DNA of 64,000 nt from Cellulomonas sp. PhB143 (lineage in GTDB: Bacteria > Actinomycetota > Actinomycetes > Actinomycetales > Cellulomonadaceae): assembly GCF_003752595.1 (NCBI RefSeq), contig NZ_RKIJ01000013.1, positions 1-64,000 of the forward strand, given 5' to 3'. The translations under genes were made by a program, and so were the position numbers. Numbering within the stretch: position 1 is the first letter of the stretch; each line of letters starts with the position of its first letter. Below are positions 18,427 to 29,229 of this stretch, in pieces. The notes under the pieces are model-generated. The model saw only the letters and a program-made list of their open reading frames with translations. It was not told the origin of the DNA and made no database searches.

Positions 18427-19430
18427 GCGGGCACCGCCTCTCGTGCGGTCGTTGCGGTGGTGGGTCCTGCCGTCTCGTCCTCGTCCTCGACCGGCTTGCC
18501 GGTCAGCGTGAGGAAGACCTCGTCGAGGCTGGGCTTGTCCATGCTCAGCGAGGCCACCTCGATGCGCTCCGCGCGCAGGCGGACGAGGAGGTCCGTCACG
18601 GCGTCGGGCCCGGGCACGGGCACGGTCAGGCGCCGCGACTCGGGGGACAGGACCGCGGGCGTGCGGAGCGTCTCCTCGACGACGGCCGCCGCGCGGCCCG
18701 CGTCCGACGCCGCGGCGAGGGTGAGGTTGAGCGACTGCTCGCCGACGGCGTCCTTGAGGTCGTCCGACGTGCCCTCGGCGACGACCCGGCCGCGGTCGAT
18801 GACCGCGATGCGGTCCGCGAGCTGGTCGGCCTCGTCGAGGTACTGGGTCGTCAGGACGACGGTCGAGCCCCCGGCGACGAGCGACCGGATGGTCTCCCAC
18901 ATCTGGGCCCGGGTCCGGGGGTCGAGCCCCGTCGTCGGCTCGTCGAGGAAGATCAGCGGCGGGTGGCCGATGAGGCTCGCCGCGAGGTCGAGGCGCCGGC
19001 GCATGCCCCCGGAGAAGTTCTTCAGGGCGCGGTCTGCGGCCTCGGTCAGGCCGAAGGCCTCGAGGAGCTCGGTCGACTTCGCGCGGGACTCGGCCCGTCC
19101 GAGGCCGTGCAGGCGCGAGAAGATCACGAGGTTCTCCGTCGCGCTGAGGTTCTCGTCGACGGACGCGTACTGGCCCGTGACGCCGATCAGCCGGCGCACG
19201 ACCGACGCCTCGCGGCGCACGTCGTGGCCGAAGATCGTGGCCGAGCCGCCGTCGGGCCGCAGCAGCGTCGCGAGCATGCGGATGGTGGTGGTCTTGCCGG
19301 CACCGTTCGGCCCGAGGACGCCGTAGACGCTCCCCGTGCGGACCGCGAGGTCGACGCCGTCGACGGCGCGGTGGGTGCCGAAGGTCTTGACGAGGCCGTG
19401 GGCCTCGACTGCCAGGTCGGGATTCGACAT
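18423..19430 (-). CDS. ABC-2 type exporter ATPase (DrrA-like)
   Basis: Encodes 335 aa. It has Walker A GPNGAGKTTTIRMLATLL (near 40-57), Q-loop VTGQYASVDENLSATENL, signature FSGGMRRRLDLAASLIG, and Walker B PLIFLDEPTTGLDPRTR. A C-terminal extension (~230-335) ends SLDEVFLTLTGKP, which is typical of DrrA-like drug exporters. An AGGAGG SD lies 4 bp before the ATG, which fixes the start; a longer frame upstream is unlikely. It pairs with the overlapping permease. The upstream gap holds direct and inverted repeats, so it may be specifically regulated. Confidence 0.92.
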   Translation of the reverse strand: MSNPDLAVEAHGLVKTFGTHRAVDGVDLAVRTGSVYGVLGPNGAGKTTTIRMLATLLRPDGGSATIFGHDVRREASVVRRLIGVTGQYASVDENLSATENLVIFSRLHGLGRAESRAKSTELLEAFGLTEAADRALKNFSGGMRRRLDLAASLIGHPPLIFLDEPTTGLDPRTRAQMWETIRSLVAGGSTVVLTTQYLDEADQLADRIAVIDRGRVVAEGTSDDLKDAVGEQSLNLTLAAASDAGRAAAVVEETLRTPAVLSPESRRLTVPVPGPDAVTDLLVRLRAERIEVASLSMDKPSLDEVFLTLTGKPVEDEDETAGPTTATTAREAVPA

Positions 19431-19439
19431 GGTGCCTCC

Positions 19440-19473
19440 TGTGCTGGTGGGTTCCGATGTGCTGGTACCCACC
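19440..19473 (-). promoter_or_regulatory. Repeat-rich putative operator before the DrrA-like gene
   Basis: The 9-bp word TGTGCTGGT (plus-strand sense) occurs at 19440-19448 and 19458-19466, 18 bp apart. The same stretch also has a 7-bp inverted repeat, GGTGGGT (19446-19452) and ACCCACC (19467-19473). It lies in the 70-bp gap just upstream of the exporter ATPase SD. The regulator is unknown. Confidence 0.4.
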
Positions 19474-19500
19474 CTGCAGGCGGCGGCTGTCAGGCCTCTG

Positions 19501-20550
19501 TCACGGCGATGTCGCGCGGTCCCGCGCGCTGTCATGCGCTGTCACCGGTTCGACGACGGCCCGGGTGCGCATGGTCAGCGGCACGCGGACGGCCCCGGCG
19601 ACCAGGAGCGCCGCGCCGAGCATGTGCAGGCCGACGAGCACCCACGGCAGCCCCGTGAAGTACTGGACGTACCCGATCGCGCCCTGCAGCAGCGTGATGC
19701 CCAGCAGCAGCCACAGCGAGCGGCGCACCGTGCCGGGCGCCGCGGTCCGCACGGCCACGACCAGCGTCGCGACGAGCACGGCGAGGAACAGCCAGACCGA
19801 GGCGGCGTGGAACTTCGTCATCAGCGCCGGGTCGACGGCGATCCGGTAGGCGATCTCGTCGTCGCCGCTGTGCGGGCCGGCCCCCGTGACGATCACGCCG
19901 AGGACCACGACGGGCACGGTCAGCACGGAGAGCGTCGTGCCCAGGGCCCGCAGGCGCGGCGTGACGACCGGCACGGGCGGGCCGTCGCCCTCCCCGGAGC
20001 GGTGCAGCAGGAGCAGCGACGTCGCCACCAGCACCCCGGAGATGACGAAGTGCAGCGAGACGAGCCCGGGGTTCAGGTGCATGCGCACGACGACGCCGCC
20101 GAGCACCGCCTGGGCGACGACCCCCGCGAGGGGCGCGAGGCCGAGGAGCCGGTAGGGCCGCGTGCGCGAGCGGTCCGACCACACGAGGACGGCCACGACG
20201 ACGGCGATCACGCCGAGCACGCCGGTCAGCGTGCGGTTCCCGAACTCGACGTACTGGTGGTAGGAGGTCTCGGAGTGGAACGCCGCGGTGAACTGCCCGG
20301 GTTCGCACTCGGGCCACGTCGAGCAGCCGAGCCCCGAGCCGGTGAGCCGCACGGCGCCCCCGGTGACGATGATCCCGATCTGTGCGACGAGGTTCGCCAC
20401 GAGGACCGGGTGCGTCCAGCGCCGGGCCCGGGCCAGCAGCGCGCCGGGGCCCCGTGCGGGCGCCGCGGCGGCTGCGGGCGCCGCCACGGCCGAGGGGGTG
20501 GCCGGGGTCGTCGGCGCGGCGTCGGTCGGCTTCGTGCTCACAGGGCCCAC
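19501..20550 (-). CDS. ctaA: Heme A synthase (COX15/CtaA family)
   Basis: Encodes 349 aa with about eight membrane helices. A Pro/Ala-rich N-terminus (~40 aa) precedes LVANLVAQIGIIVTGGAVRL. Heme-ligand histidines sit in SYHQYVEFGNRTLTG, VSLHFVISG, TKFHAASVW and GLHMLGAAL. An extracellular Cys pair in LGCSTWPEC matches the cysteine-containing class of the family. It oxidises heme O to heme A for cytochrome oxidase. A second GTG (20541, VSTKPTD) is an equally good start. A ctaA-like membrane gene also precedes the suf locus in mycobacteria. SURF1 at 35.5 kb is a further oxidase assembly factor. Confidence 0.88.
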   Translation of the reverse strand: MGPVSTKPTDAAPTTPATPSAVAAPAAAAAPARGPGALLARARRWTHPVLVANLVAQIGIIVTGGAVRLTGSGLGCSTWPECEPGQFTAAFHSETSYHQYVEFGNRTLTGVLGVIAVVVAVLVWSDRSRTRPYRLLGLAPLAGVVAQAVLGGVVVRMHLNPGLVSLHFVISGVLVATSLLLLHRSGEGDGPPVPVVTPRLRALGTTLSVLTVPVVVLGVIVTGAGPHSGDDEIAYRIAVDPALMTKFHAASVWLFLAVLVATLVVAVRTAAPGTVRRSLWLLLGITLLQGAIGYVQYFTGLPWVLVGLHMLGAALLVAGAVRVPLTMRTRAVVEPVTAHDSARDRATSP

Positions 20551-20623
20551 GGTAGTCGGCGTCGGCGCGCCCGCGGGCGGCGCCGGGTGTGAGATTGCCG
20601 GGTCCGCTCGGGCCCGGCCGGGC

Positions 20624-21412
20624 CTACTGCCAGCGGAACAGGCGTCCCGCGCCCCAGCCGAGGGCGGCCGTCCAGCCCAGCAGCACGACGACGGAGAAGG
20701 CGGGCACGGACCCGTGGATCAGCGCGCCGCGCATGGCCTCGCCCAGGGCCCCCGACGGGAGCAGCACCGCGACGTGCTGCATCGGCCCCGGCATCTGCTC
20801 GGCGGGCACGAGCGTGCCTCCGCCGACGGCGAGCAGGACCAGGACGAGGTTCGCCACCGCGAGCACGCCCTCGGCGCGCAGCGTGCCGGCGAGCAGCAGG
20901 GCGAGCGACGTGAACGCCGCGGTCCCGAGGAGCCCGGCGCCGAGCGCGCCGGGGATCCCGGAGGCCTCGGGGTGCCAGCCGAGACCCGCGGCCACCACGC
21001 CGACGACGACGACCTGGACCACCTCGACGAGGAGCACGCCCAGGATCTTCCCGGCGAGCAGCCCGCCCCTGCCGAGCGGCGTGGTCGCCAGGAGGCGCAG
21101 CACGCCGTTGCGCCGGTCGAACGCGGTCGCGATCGCCTGGGAGGTGAACGCCGTCGACATCACGGCCAGCGCGAGGACGCCGGGGGTCACGAAGTCGATC
21201 CGCGCGACGCCCTGGGTGTCGAGGTCGATGATGTCGGTCTGCGTCAGCCCGACGAGCAGCAGCACGGGCAGGACGAGCGTGATGAGGAGCTGTTCGCCGT
21301 TGCGCAGGATCATCCGCGTCTCGAACACGGTCTGCGCGGCCACCCGGCGCCAGGCGGGCGCCGCCCCCGCGCCGGGCTCGGCGGCGGGCGCGCGGTGCTG
21401 GTCGGTGGTCAT
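20624..21412 (-). CDS. ABC-2 type transporter permease
   Basis: Encodes 262 aa. A ~25-residue cytoplasmic start is followed by VAAQTVFETRMILRNGEQLL and six membrane segments. Motifs FDRRNGVLRLLATTPLGRGGLLAGK and GGGTLVPAEQMPGPMQ are typical of ABC-2 permeases. It overlaps the ATPase gene by ATGA (21409-21412), so they form one exporter. The pair lies between ctaA and sufR, the same setting as Rv1457c/Rv1458c in M. tuberculosis. The substrate is unknown; a link to heme or Fe-S metabolism is inferred from context only. Confidence 0.88.
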   Translation of the reverse strand: MTTDQHRAPAAEPGAGAAPAWRRVAAQTVFETRMILRNGEQLLITLVLPVLLLVGLTQTDIIDLDTQGVARIDFVTPGVLALAVMSTAFTSQAIATAFDRRNGVLRLLATTPLGRGGLLAGKILGVLLVEVVQVVVVGVVAAGLGWHPEASGIPGALGAGLLGTAAFTSLALLLAGTLRAEGVLAVANLVLVLLAVGGGTLVPAEQMPGPMQHVAVLLPSGALGEAMRGALIHGSVPAFSVVVLLGWTAALGWGAGRLFRWQ

Positions 21413-22341
21413 CGCAGGTTCCGTCCCGTGAGGTCGAGGAACACGTCCTCGAGCGTGCGCCGCCCGACCGTCAGGCTGGTCACCAGCGCGTCCTGCGCCC
21501 CCAGCCACGCGACGAGCGCCGCGAGCGAGCGGGGGTCGACGGGACCGCGGACGGTGTACGCGCCGGGTTCCGTCTCCTCGACGCGCCAGGGGCCGGGGGT
21601 CGCGACCTCCAGCGCCGCGGCGGCCGCGGCGGCGTCGAGCCCCGGCGTGGTGCGGACCCGCGCGGCCGAGGCCGCGTCGGCGAGCAGCTCGCGCGTCGTG
21701 CCGTGCGCGATCACGGTTCCGTGGTCGACGACGTGGACGTGGTCGGCGAGGTCCTCCGCCTCGTCCATCAGGTGGGTGGTCAGGACGATCCCGACGCCGT
21801 CCTCGCGCAGCTCGCGCACCAGGTCCCACACGGCGCGCCGGCTCTGCGGGTCCATGCCGGCGCTCGGCTCGTCGAGGAAGACGACCTCCGGCCGCCCGAC
21901 GACGGCCGCGGCGAGCGCGAGGCGCTGGCGCTGCCCCCCCGACAGGCGACGGACCGTGGTGGCGGCGAACGAGTGCAGCCCGAGCCGCTCGGCGAGGGTG
22001 TCGACCTCCAGGGGGCGGGCATACATGGAGGCGACGTGGCGGAGCATCTCGAGCGCCCGGACCCCGGTCGGCAGCCCGCCGTCCTGGAGCATCACGCCGA
22101 CGCGGGGCCGCAGCAGGCGTGCGTCGGACCGGGGGTCGAGGCCGAGGACGCGCACCGTGCCGCCGTCGGGGGAGCGCAGGCCCTCGCAGCACTCGACGCT
22201 CGTGGTCTTCCCGGCGCCGTTCGGGCCGAGGACGGCGGTGACCTCGCCGCGCGCCGCCACCAGGCTCAGCCCGTCGACGACCGCGCGTCCCTCGTACCGC
22301 TTGACGAGGTCGTCGATGACGACGGCGGGGGAGTCGGGCAC
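21409..22341 (-). CDS. ABC transporter ATPase
   Basis: Encodes 310 aa. Walker A is GPNGAGKTTSVECCEGL (near 39-55), then MLQDGGLPTGVRALEML, signature LSGGQRQRLALAAAVVG, Walker B VVFLDEPSAGMDPQSRR, and switch His in TTHLMDEAEDLAD. The C-terminal ~90 residues end RRTLEDVFLDLTGRNLR, as in drug or antibiotic exporters. It partners the overlapping permease. It is divergent from sufR across 180 bp, so sufR operator occupancy could also affect it. Confidence 0.9.
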   Translation of the reverse strand: MPDSPAVVIDDLVKRYEGRAVVDGLSLVAARGEVTAVLGPNGAGKTTSVECCEGLRSPDGGTVRVLGLDPRSDARLLRPRVGVMLQDGGLPTGVRALEMLRHVASMYARPLEVDTLAERLGLHSFAATTVRRLSGGQRQRLALAAAVVGRPEVVFLDEPSAGMDPQSRRAVWDLVRELREDGVGIVLTTHLMDEAEDLADHVHVVDHGTVIAHGTTRELLADAASAARVRTTPGLDAAAAAAALEVATPGPWRVEETEPGAYTVRGPVDPRSLAALVAWLGAQDALVTSLTVGRRTLEDVFLDLTGRNLR

Positions 22342-22443
22342 CCGCAGAGTCTAGGCACCGCGGGGCGGTGCGTGCGGGCGTGTGAGGTGCGCCACGCCCC
22401 TGTCCGTCCGCGGCCCCGGCGCGCCCTCGGTCCCCCGAGGTGA

Positions 22444-22496
22444 GGTCCGCCTTGCTTGCGCGGACCGAAATAGGGAACAACTATGTTTCCTATATC
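22444..22496 (+). promoter_or_regulatory. sufR/suf operon promoter-operator
   Basis: Three elements are visible: a perfect 7-bp inverted repeat GGTCCGC/GCGGACC (22444-22450, 22460-22466); an imperfect one GGGAACA-ACTA-TGTTTCC (22473-22490, one mismatch); and a TATATC -10-like hexamer at 22491-22496. The second repeat abuts the -10, where a repressor would block polymerase. SufR is known to repress its own operon, so this is the best candidate operator. Its sequence does not clearly match the published SufR motifs I remember. Confidence 0.5.
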
Positions 22497-22521
22497 TGTG
22501 ACGACTGCGGAGGAGGTGCGC

Positions 22522-23301
22522 GTGGCGGTACCCGGTATGCCGACCGGCGGCGTCGTGCACGCGCCTGCGCGCACCCGCGAGCCGGAGGCGGACGTCTCCA
22601 CCCGCGACCGCGTGCTCAACCACGTCATCGCGGACGGGCCCGTCGGCGCCGTGGCCCTGGCCGCGACCCTCGGGCTCACGCCCGCGGGCGTGCGCCGCCA
22701 CCTCGCCCAGCTCGAGGGCGAGGGGCTGATCTCCGAGCACCGCACCGCGCTCGCCGACGGCGGCCGCGGGCGCCCCGCCCGCCTGTTCGTCGCGACGTCG
22801 CGCGGGCAGTCCGAGCTCGCCGCCGCCTACCCGGACCTCGCGGTCCAGGCGCTGCGCTTCCTGCGCGAGGCGGCGGGCGACGCCGCCGTCGAACGCTTCG
22901 CCCGCGCGCGCACCGCCGAGTTCACGCGGCGCACCGCGGGGTCGGTGACGGCGGACGACGTCGAGGGCCGGGCGCGCCAGCTCGCCCAGGTGCTCGCAGG
23001 CGAGGGCTACGCCGCGAGCGTGCGCCCCGTGCCGGGCGGCTTCGCGCTGCAGCTCTGCCAGGGGCACTGCCCGGTGCAGGACGTCGCGGCGGAGTTCCCG
23101 CAGCTCTGCGAGGCCGAGGCCGAGGCGTTCTCGGAGCTGCTGGGCTCGCACGTGCAGCGGCTCGCGACCCTCGCCGGGGGCGGGCACGCCTGCACGACGA
23201 ACGTCCCCGTGCACCCGCCGGGCGCCGACGCGCCATCCCCACGCCCGGCCCCAGACCCTCGCCCGGCCCCCGGCCGGGCGCCGACGGAACGGACCACCTG
23301 A
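22522..23301 (+). CDS. sufR: SufR, Fe-S cluster-sensing repressor of the suf operon
   Basis: Encodes 259 aa. The N-terminal helix-turn-helix is in STRDRVLNHVIADGPVGAVA to LTPAGVRRHLAQLEGEGLIS. The C-terminal cluster-binding cysteines are in CQGHCPVQ, PQLCEAE and HACTTNV. SufR holds a 4Fe-4S cluster and represses suf when cluster supply is adequate. I chose the GTG at 22522 because GGAGGAGG lies 5 nt upstream and the promoter lies before it. An in-frame ATG at 22483 would fall inside the operator. The last ~45 residues are Pro-rich. Confidence 0.92.
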   Translation: MAVPGMPTGGVVHAPARTREPEADVSTRDRVLNHVIADGPVGAVALAATLGLTPAGVRRHLAQLEGEGLISEHRTALADGGRGRPARLFVATSRGQSELAAAYPDLAVQALRFLREAAGDAAVERFARARTAEFTRRTAGSVTADDVEGRARQLAQVLAGEGYAASVRPVPGGFALQLCQGHCPVQDVAAEFPQLCEAEAEAFSELLGSHVQRLATLAGGGHACTTNVPVHPPGADAPSPRPAPDPRPAPGRAPTERTT

Positions 23302-23303
23302 CC

Positions 23304-23339
23304 TTGCACGCCCCGTTGCACGCCCCGTTGCACGCCCCA
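23304..23339. repeat. 12-bp tandem repeat between sufR and sufB
   Basis: TTGCACGCCCC is repeated three times with a 12-bp period (23304-23315, 23316-23327, 23328-23339), ending 19 bp before the sufB ATG. Nothing else is coded in this 57-bp gap. A GGAAGGA ribosome-binding site follows at about 23346-23352. Confidence 0.85.
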
Positions 23340-23358
23340 GGAACGCGGAAGGACTGAC

Positions 23359-24804
23359 ATGAGCGCTCCCACGCAGGACACACCGAACGTGACCCCGCAG
23401 TCGGACGACGAGATCATCGCCTCGATCGGCTCGTACGAGTACGGCTGGCACGACAGCGACGCCGCCGGGATGTCCGCGCAGCGCGGGCTGTCGGACGCCG
23501 TCGTGCAGAACATCTCGGCGCTGAAGAGCGAGCCCGAGTGGATGCTCAAGCGCCGGCTCAAGGCGCTGCGGCTCTTCGAGAAGAAGCCGATGCCGAGCTG
23601 GGGCTCCGACCTGTCGGGCATCGACTTCGACAACATCAAGTACTTCGTGCGCTCCACGGAGAAGCAGGCGACCTCCTGGGAGGACCTGCCGGAGGACATC
23701 AAGGCGACGTACGACCGCCTGGGCATCCCCGAGGCCGAGAAGCAGCAGCTCGTCGCCGGCGTGGCCGCGCAGTACGAGTCCGAGGTCGTCTACCACCAGA
23801 TCCGCGAGGACCTGGAGCAGCAGGGCGTCATCTTCATGGACACCGACACGGGCCTGCGCGAGCACCCCGAGCTGTTCGAGGAGTACTTCGGCACCGTCAT
23901 CCCGTCGGGCGACAACAAGTTCGCGGCGCTCAACACCGCGGTGTGGTCGGGCGGCTCGTTCGTCTACGTGCCGCCGGGCGTGCACGTGGAGATCCCGCTG
24001 CAGGCCTACTTCCGGATCAACACCGAGAACATGGGCCAGTTCGAGCGGACGCTGATCATCGCGGACGAGGGCTCGTACGTGCACTACGTCGAGGGCTGCA
24101 CCGCGCCGGTCTACTCGAGCGACTCCCTGCACTCGGCCGTCGTGGAGATCATCGTCAAGAAGAACGCCCGCGTGCGCTACACGACGATCCAGAACTGGTC
24201 GAACAACGTCTACAACCTCGTCACCAAGCGCGCCACGGCCGCCGAGGGCGCGACGATGGAGTGGGTCGACGGCAACATCGGCTCCAAGGTCACCATGAAG
24301 TACCCGGCGATCTACCTCCTGGGCGAGCACGCGCGCGGGGAGACGCTGTCCATCGCGTTCGCCGGCGAGGGACAGCACCAGGACGCCGGCTCGAAGATGG
24401 TGCACGCCGCGCCCCACACGTCGTCCTCGATCGTCTCGAAGTCGGTCGCGCGCGGCGGCGGGCGCACGTCCTACCGCGGGCTGGTCCAGGTCCTCGAGGG
24501 CGCGGAGCACTCCGCCTCGAACGTGCTCTGCGACGCGCTCCTCGTCGACCAGATCTCCCGGTCGGACACGTACCCGTACGTCGACGTCCGCGAGGACGAC
24601 GTCTCGATGGGCCACGAGGCCACGGTCTCCCGCGTGAGCGAGGACCAGCTGTTCTACCTGATGTCCCGAGGCATGACCGAGACCGAGGCCATGGCCATGA
24701 TCGTGCGCGGGTTCGTCGAGCCCATCGCGCGCGAGCTGCCCATGGAGTACGCGCTCGAGCTCAACCGCCTCATCGAGCTGCAGATGGAAGGGTCCGTCGG
24801 CTAA
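23359..24804 (+). CDS. sufB: Fe-S cluster scaffold protein SufB
   Basis: Encodes 481 aa. The SufBD beta-helix core spans ~190-450, with [46 protein letters not shown] and [19 protein letters not shown]. SufB, with SufC and SufD, assembles the nascent Fe-S cluster from sulfur given by SufS-SufU. The reading frame is uninterrupted; unlike the M. tuberculosis protein there is no intein. The start follows a good SD. It ends one base before sufD, so the genes are translationally linked. Confidence 0.97.
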   Translation: MSAPTQDTPNVTPQSDDEIIASIGSYEYGWHDSDAAGMSAQRGLSDAVVQNISALKSEPEWMLKRRLKALRLFEKKPMPSWGSDLSGIDFDNIKYFVRSTEKQATSWEDLPEDIKATYDRLGIPEAEKQQLVAGVAAQYESEVVYHQIREDLEQQGVIFMDTDTGLREHPELFEEYFGTVIPSGDNKFAALNTAVWSGGSFVYVPPGVHVEIPLQAYFRINTENMGQFERTLIIADEGSYVHYVEGCTAPVYSSDSLHSAVVEIIVKKNARVRYTTIQNWSNNVYNLVTKRATAAEGATMEWVDGNIGSKVTMKYPAIYLLGEHARGETLSIAFAGEGQHQDAGSKMVHAAPHTSSSIVSKSVARGGGRTSYRGLVQVLEGAEHSASNVLCDALLVDQISRSDTYPYVDVREDDVSMGHEATVSRVSEDQLFYLMSRGMTETEAMAMIVRGFVEPIARELPMEYALELNRLIELQMEGSVG

Positions 24805-26079
24805 ATGACTACCGCAAGCACCACCGAGACCAGCACGCCCACGGCCGAGGAGGCCGCCGCGTTCGGCGGCGCCGAGCCCCAGGGCCTGGCCACCGACCAC
24901 ACCCGCGCCACCGCGGACGCCGCGCACTCGCACGGCGTCGGCGGCAAGCCGCAGGGCTCGCGAGCCGAGCGGCTGACGTCCTTCGACCTCGCCGCCATCC
25001 CGGTGCCCTCCGGGCGCGAGGAGGAGTGGCGCTTCTCGCCGGTCGCGCGGCTCGCGCCGCTCTTCGACGAGGGCATCTCCGGCGCCGGGATCATCACGAC
25101 CGTCGTCGACGCGCCCGAGGTCGACGTGGAGATCGTGGGCCGGGACGACGAGCGGCTCGGCCGCGCCGGTCGCCCGGGCGACCGGACCGCCGTCGTCGCC
25201 TGGAACGCCGTCGCCGAGGCGACGGTCGTGACGGTGCCCGCCGGCGTGACGGCGTCCGACGTGACGTCCGTGCGCATCGAGGGCACGTCGTCCGACCCGA
25301 CGGCCGCGCACCTGCTGCTGCACGCGCAGGAGAACAGCTCCGCGGTCGTCGTCCTCGACCACGTGGGCTCGGCGACGCTGACCGAGACCGTCGAGATCGT
25401 CGTCGACGAGGGTGCTCAGCTCACCGTCGTGTCCGTGCAGGACTGGACGGCCGGCGCCGTGCACGCGAGCTCGCACCGCGCGCGGATCGGCAAGGACGGG
25501 CGGCTCAAGCACGTCGTCGTCACCTTCGGCGGCGACGTCGTGCGCGTGACGCCCGACGCCGAGTTCGTCGGCGAGGGCGGCGAGGTCGAGATGGTCGGTC
25601 TGTACTTCGCCGACACCGACCAGCACCAGGAGCACCGGCTGTTCGTCGACCACGCCGTCCCGCGCTGCAAGTCCCGTGTGACGTACAAGGGCGCGCTGCA
25701 GGGCGAGGGCGCGCACACGGTCTGGGTCGGGGACGTCCTGATCCGTGCCGAGGCGGAGGGCACCGACACCTACGAGCTGAACCGCAACCTCGTCCTGACC
25801 GACGGGGCGCGGGCCGACTCGGTGCCGAACCTCGAGATCGAGACCGGCGAGATCGAGGGGGCCGGGCACGCCTCGGCCACCGGCCGGTTCGACGACGAGC
25901 AGCTCTTCTACCTGCAGGCCCGGGGCATCCCGGAGGCGGACGCCCGTCGCCTCGTGGTGCGCGGGTTCTTCGCCGAGCTCATCCACGAGATCGGCGTCGA
26001 CGTGGTCGAGGAGCGCCTGCTCGCGTCGATCGAGGCGGAGCTGGCCAAGTCGATGAGCGTGATCGAGGCGGGCGCATGA
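24805..26079 (+). CDS. sufD: Fe-S cluster assembly protein SufD
   Basis: Encodes 424 aa. The N-terminal ~70 residues are variable and contain several His. Family signatures follow: PSGREEEWRFSPVARLAPL near 70, VPRCKSRVTYKGALQGEGAH near 290, and FDDEQLFYLQARGIPEADAR near 365. SufD completes the SufBC2D scaffold with SufB and the ATPase SufC. The ATG immediately follows the sufB TAA, and the end overlaps the Rieske gene by ATGA. Confidence 0.95.
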   Translation: MTTASTTETSTPTAEEAAAFGGAEPQGLATDHTRATADAAHSHGVGGKPQGSRAERLTSFDLAAIPVPSGREEEWRFSPVARLAPLFDEGISGAGIITTVVDAPEVDVEIVGRDDERLGRAGRPGDRTAVVAWNAVAEATVVTVPAGVTASDVTSVRIEGTSSDPTAAHLLLHAQENSSAVVVLDHVGSATLTETVEIVVDEGAQLTVVSVQDWTAGAVHASSHRARIGKDGRLKHVVVTFGGDVVRVTPDAEFVGEGGEVEMVGLYFADTDQHQEHRLFVDHAVPRCKSRVTYKGALQGEGAHTVWVGDVLIRAEAEGTDTYELNRNLVLTDGARADSVPNLEIETGEIEGAGHASATGRFDDEQLFYLQARGIPEADARRLVVRGFFAELIHEIGVDVVEERLLASIEAELAKSMSVIEAGA

Positions 26080-26417
26080 GCGCTCAGCTCGCGTGCCTGA
26101 CCTCCGACGTCCCCGTGGAGGGGACGCTGCGGGTCGAGCTCGAGGGCGCCGGCGGGCCGGTGGAGGTCGCGGTCGCCCGCGACGCCGACGGCGGCTGGCA
26201 CGCCATCTCCGACGTGTGCTCGCACGGCGCCGTCTCCCTCTCGGACGGCGAGGTGGAGGGGTGCCTGATCGAGTGCTGGCTGCACGGCTCGCAGTTCGAC
26301 CTGCGCACCGGTGAGCCCAAGCAGCTGCCCGCCACCCGCCCCGTCCCCGTGTACCCCGTGACCGTCGACGGCGAGCGCGTGCTCGTCGACGTCGACGCCA
26401 TGGTCACCTCCCACTGA
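26076..26417 (+). CDS. Rieske 2Fe-2S ferredoxin of the suf operon
   Basis: Encodes 113 aa. The Rieske ligands are complete: CSHG near residue 48 and CWLHG near residue 67, with the short spacing of soluble dioxygenase-type Rieske ferredoxins. It is often annotated as a non-heme iron oxygenase ferredoxin subunit and lies between sufD and sufC in many actinobacteria. It probably supplies electrons or acts as a cluster recipient during assembly, though this is inference. The ATG overlaps the sufD stop. No oxygenase partner is nearby. Confidence 0.92.
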   Translation: MSAQLACLTSDVPVEGTLRVELEGAGGPVEVAVARDADGGWHAISDVCSHGAVSLSDGEVEGCLIECWLHGSQFDLRTGEPKQLPATRPVPVYPVTVDGERVLVDVDAMVTSH

Positions 26418-26449
26418 ACGCGCACAGAAGACTCCTGGAGAGAAACCGC

Positions 26450-28646
<2,197 letters not shown>

Positions 28647-28722
28647 CGCCCGGGACCACGGCGAGCCGCACGGGCTGCACCGCCCGCACCACTTCAGCGA
28701 ACGCGACAGGAGAGCCGCACCG

Positions 28723-29229
28723 ATGAGCTCGCTCGAGCAGATGTACCAGCAGGTGATCCTCGATCACGCGAAGGCCCCGCAGGGCAAGGGCCTGGTGGAG
28801 ACCGCGGCGGGGCACGTCGCCGGCGAGTCGCACCAGGTCAACCCGACGTGCGGCGACGAGGTGACCTTGCGGGTCGAGGTCGCCGACGTCGCGGGCGCGG
28901 ACGGGTCGAGCGTGCCGACCGTGACCGGGGTGAGCTGGGAGGGCCAGGGCTGCTCGATCTCGCAGGCCTCCATCTCCGTGCTGCACGACCTCGTCAGCGG
29001 CCGCCCGGTCATCGAGGTCGAGCGGACCGGGGAGGTCTTCCGTGAGCTCATGGGTTCGCGGGGCAAGGGGCTCGACGACGCGGACGCGGAGGAGGAGCTC
29101 GGCGACGCCGTCGCGTTCACCGGGGTCGCGCAGTACCCCGCACGGATCAAGTGCGCGCTGCTCGGCTGGGCCGCGCTGAAGGACTCCCTGGTGACCGCCG
29201 GGGTCATGACCACGAAGGAGCAGGCATGA
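28723..29229 (+). CDS. sufU: Zinc-dependent sulfur transfer protein SufU
   Basis: Encodes 168 aa of the IscU-like fold. Three zinc/sulfur cysteines occur in NPTCGDEVTL (near 45), GQGCSISQAS (near 77) and ARIKCALLGW (near 145). These, with the nearby Asp, match the SufU type rather than a scaffold IscU. It accepts the persulfide from SufS. It has a good SD (GACAGGAGAG) and overlaps sufT by ATGA. Confidence 0.95.
   Translation: MSSLEQMYQQVILDHAKAPQGKGLVETAAGHVAGESHQVNPTCGDEVTLRVEVADVAGADGSSVPTVTGVSWEGQGCSISQASISVLHDLVSGRPVIEVERTGEVFRELMGSRGKGLDDADAEEELGDAVAFTGVAQYPARIKCALLGWAALKDSLVTAGVMTTKEQA

Noticed and set aside
22483-22521. Longer sufR start at ATG 22483
   Set aside because: It lies in the putative operator, has no SD, and adds 13 unlikely residues; GTG 22522 has a near-perfect SD.
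23359-24804. Intein in SufB, as in M. tuberculosis
   Set aside because: The frame runs through all SufB motifs at the standard ~480-aa length.
26076-26417. Rieske protein as part of an aromatic dioxygenase
   Set aside because: No oxygenase alpha or beta subunit is present; the gene is embedded in suf by ATGA overlap.
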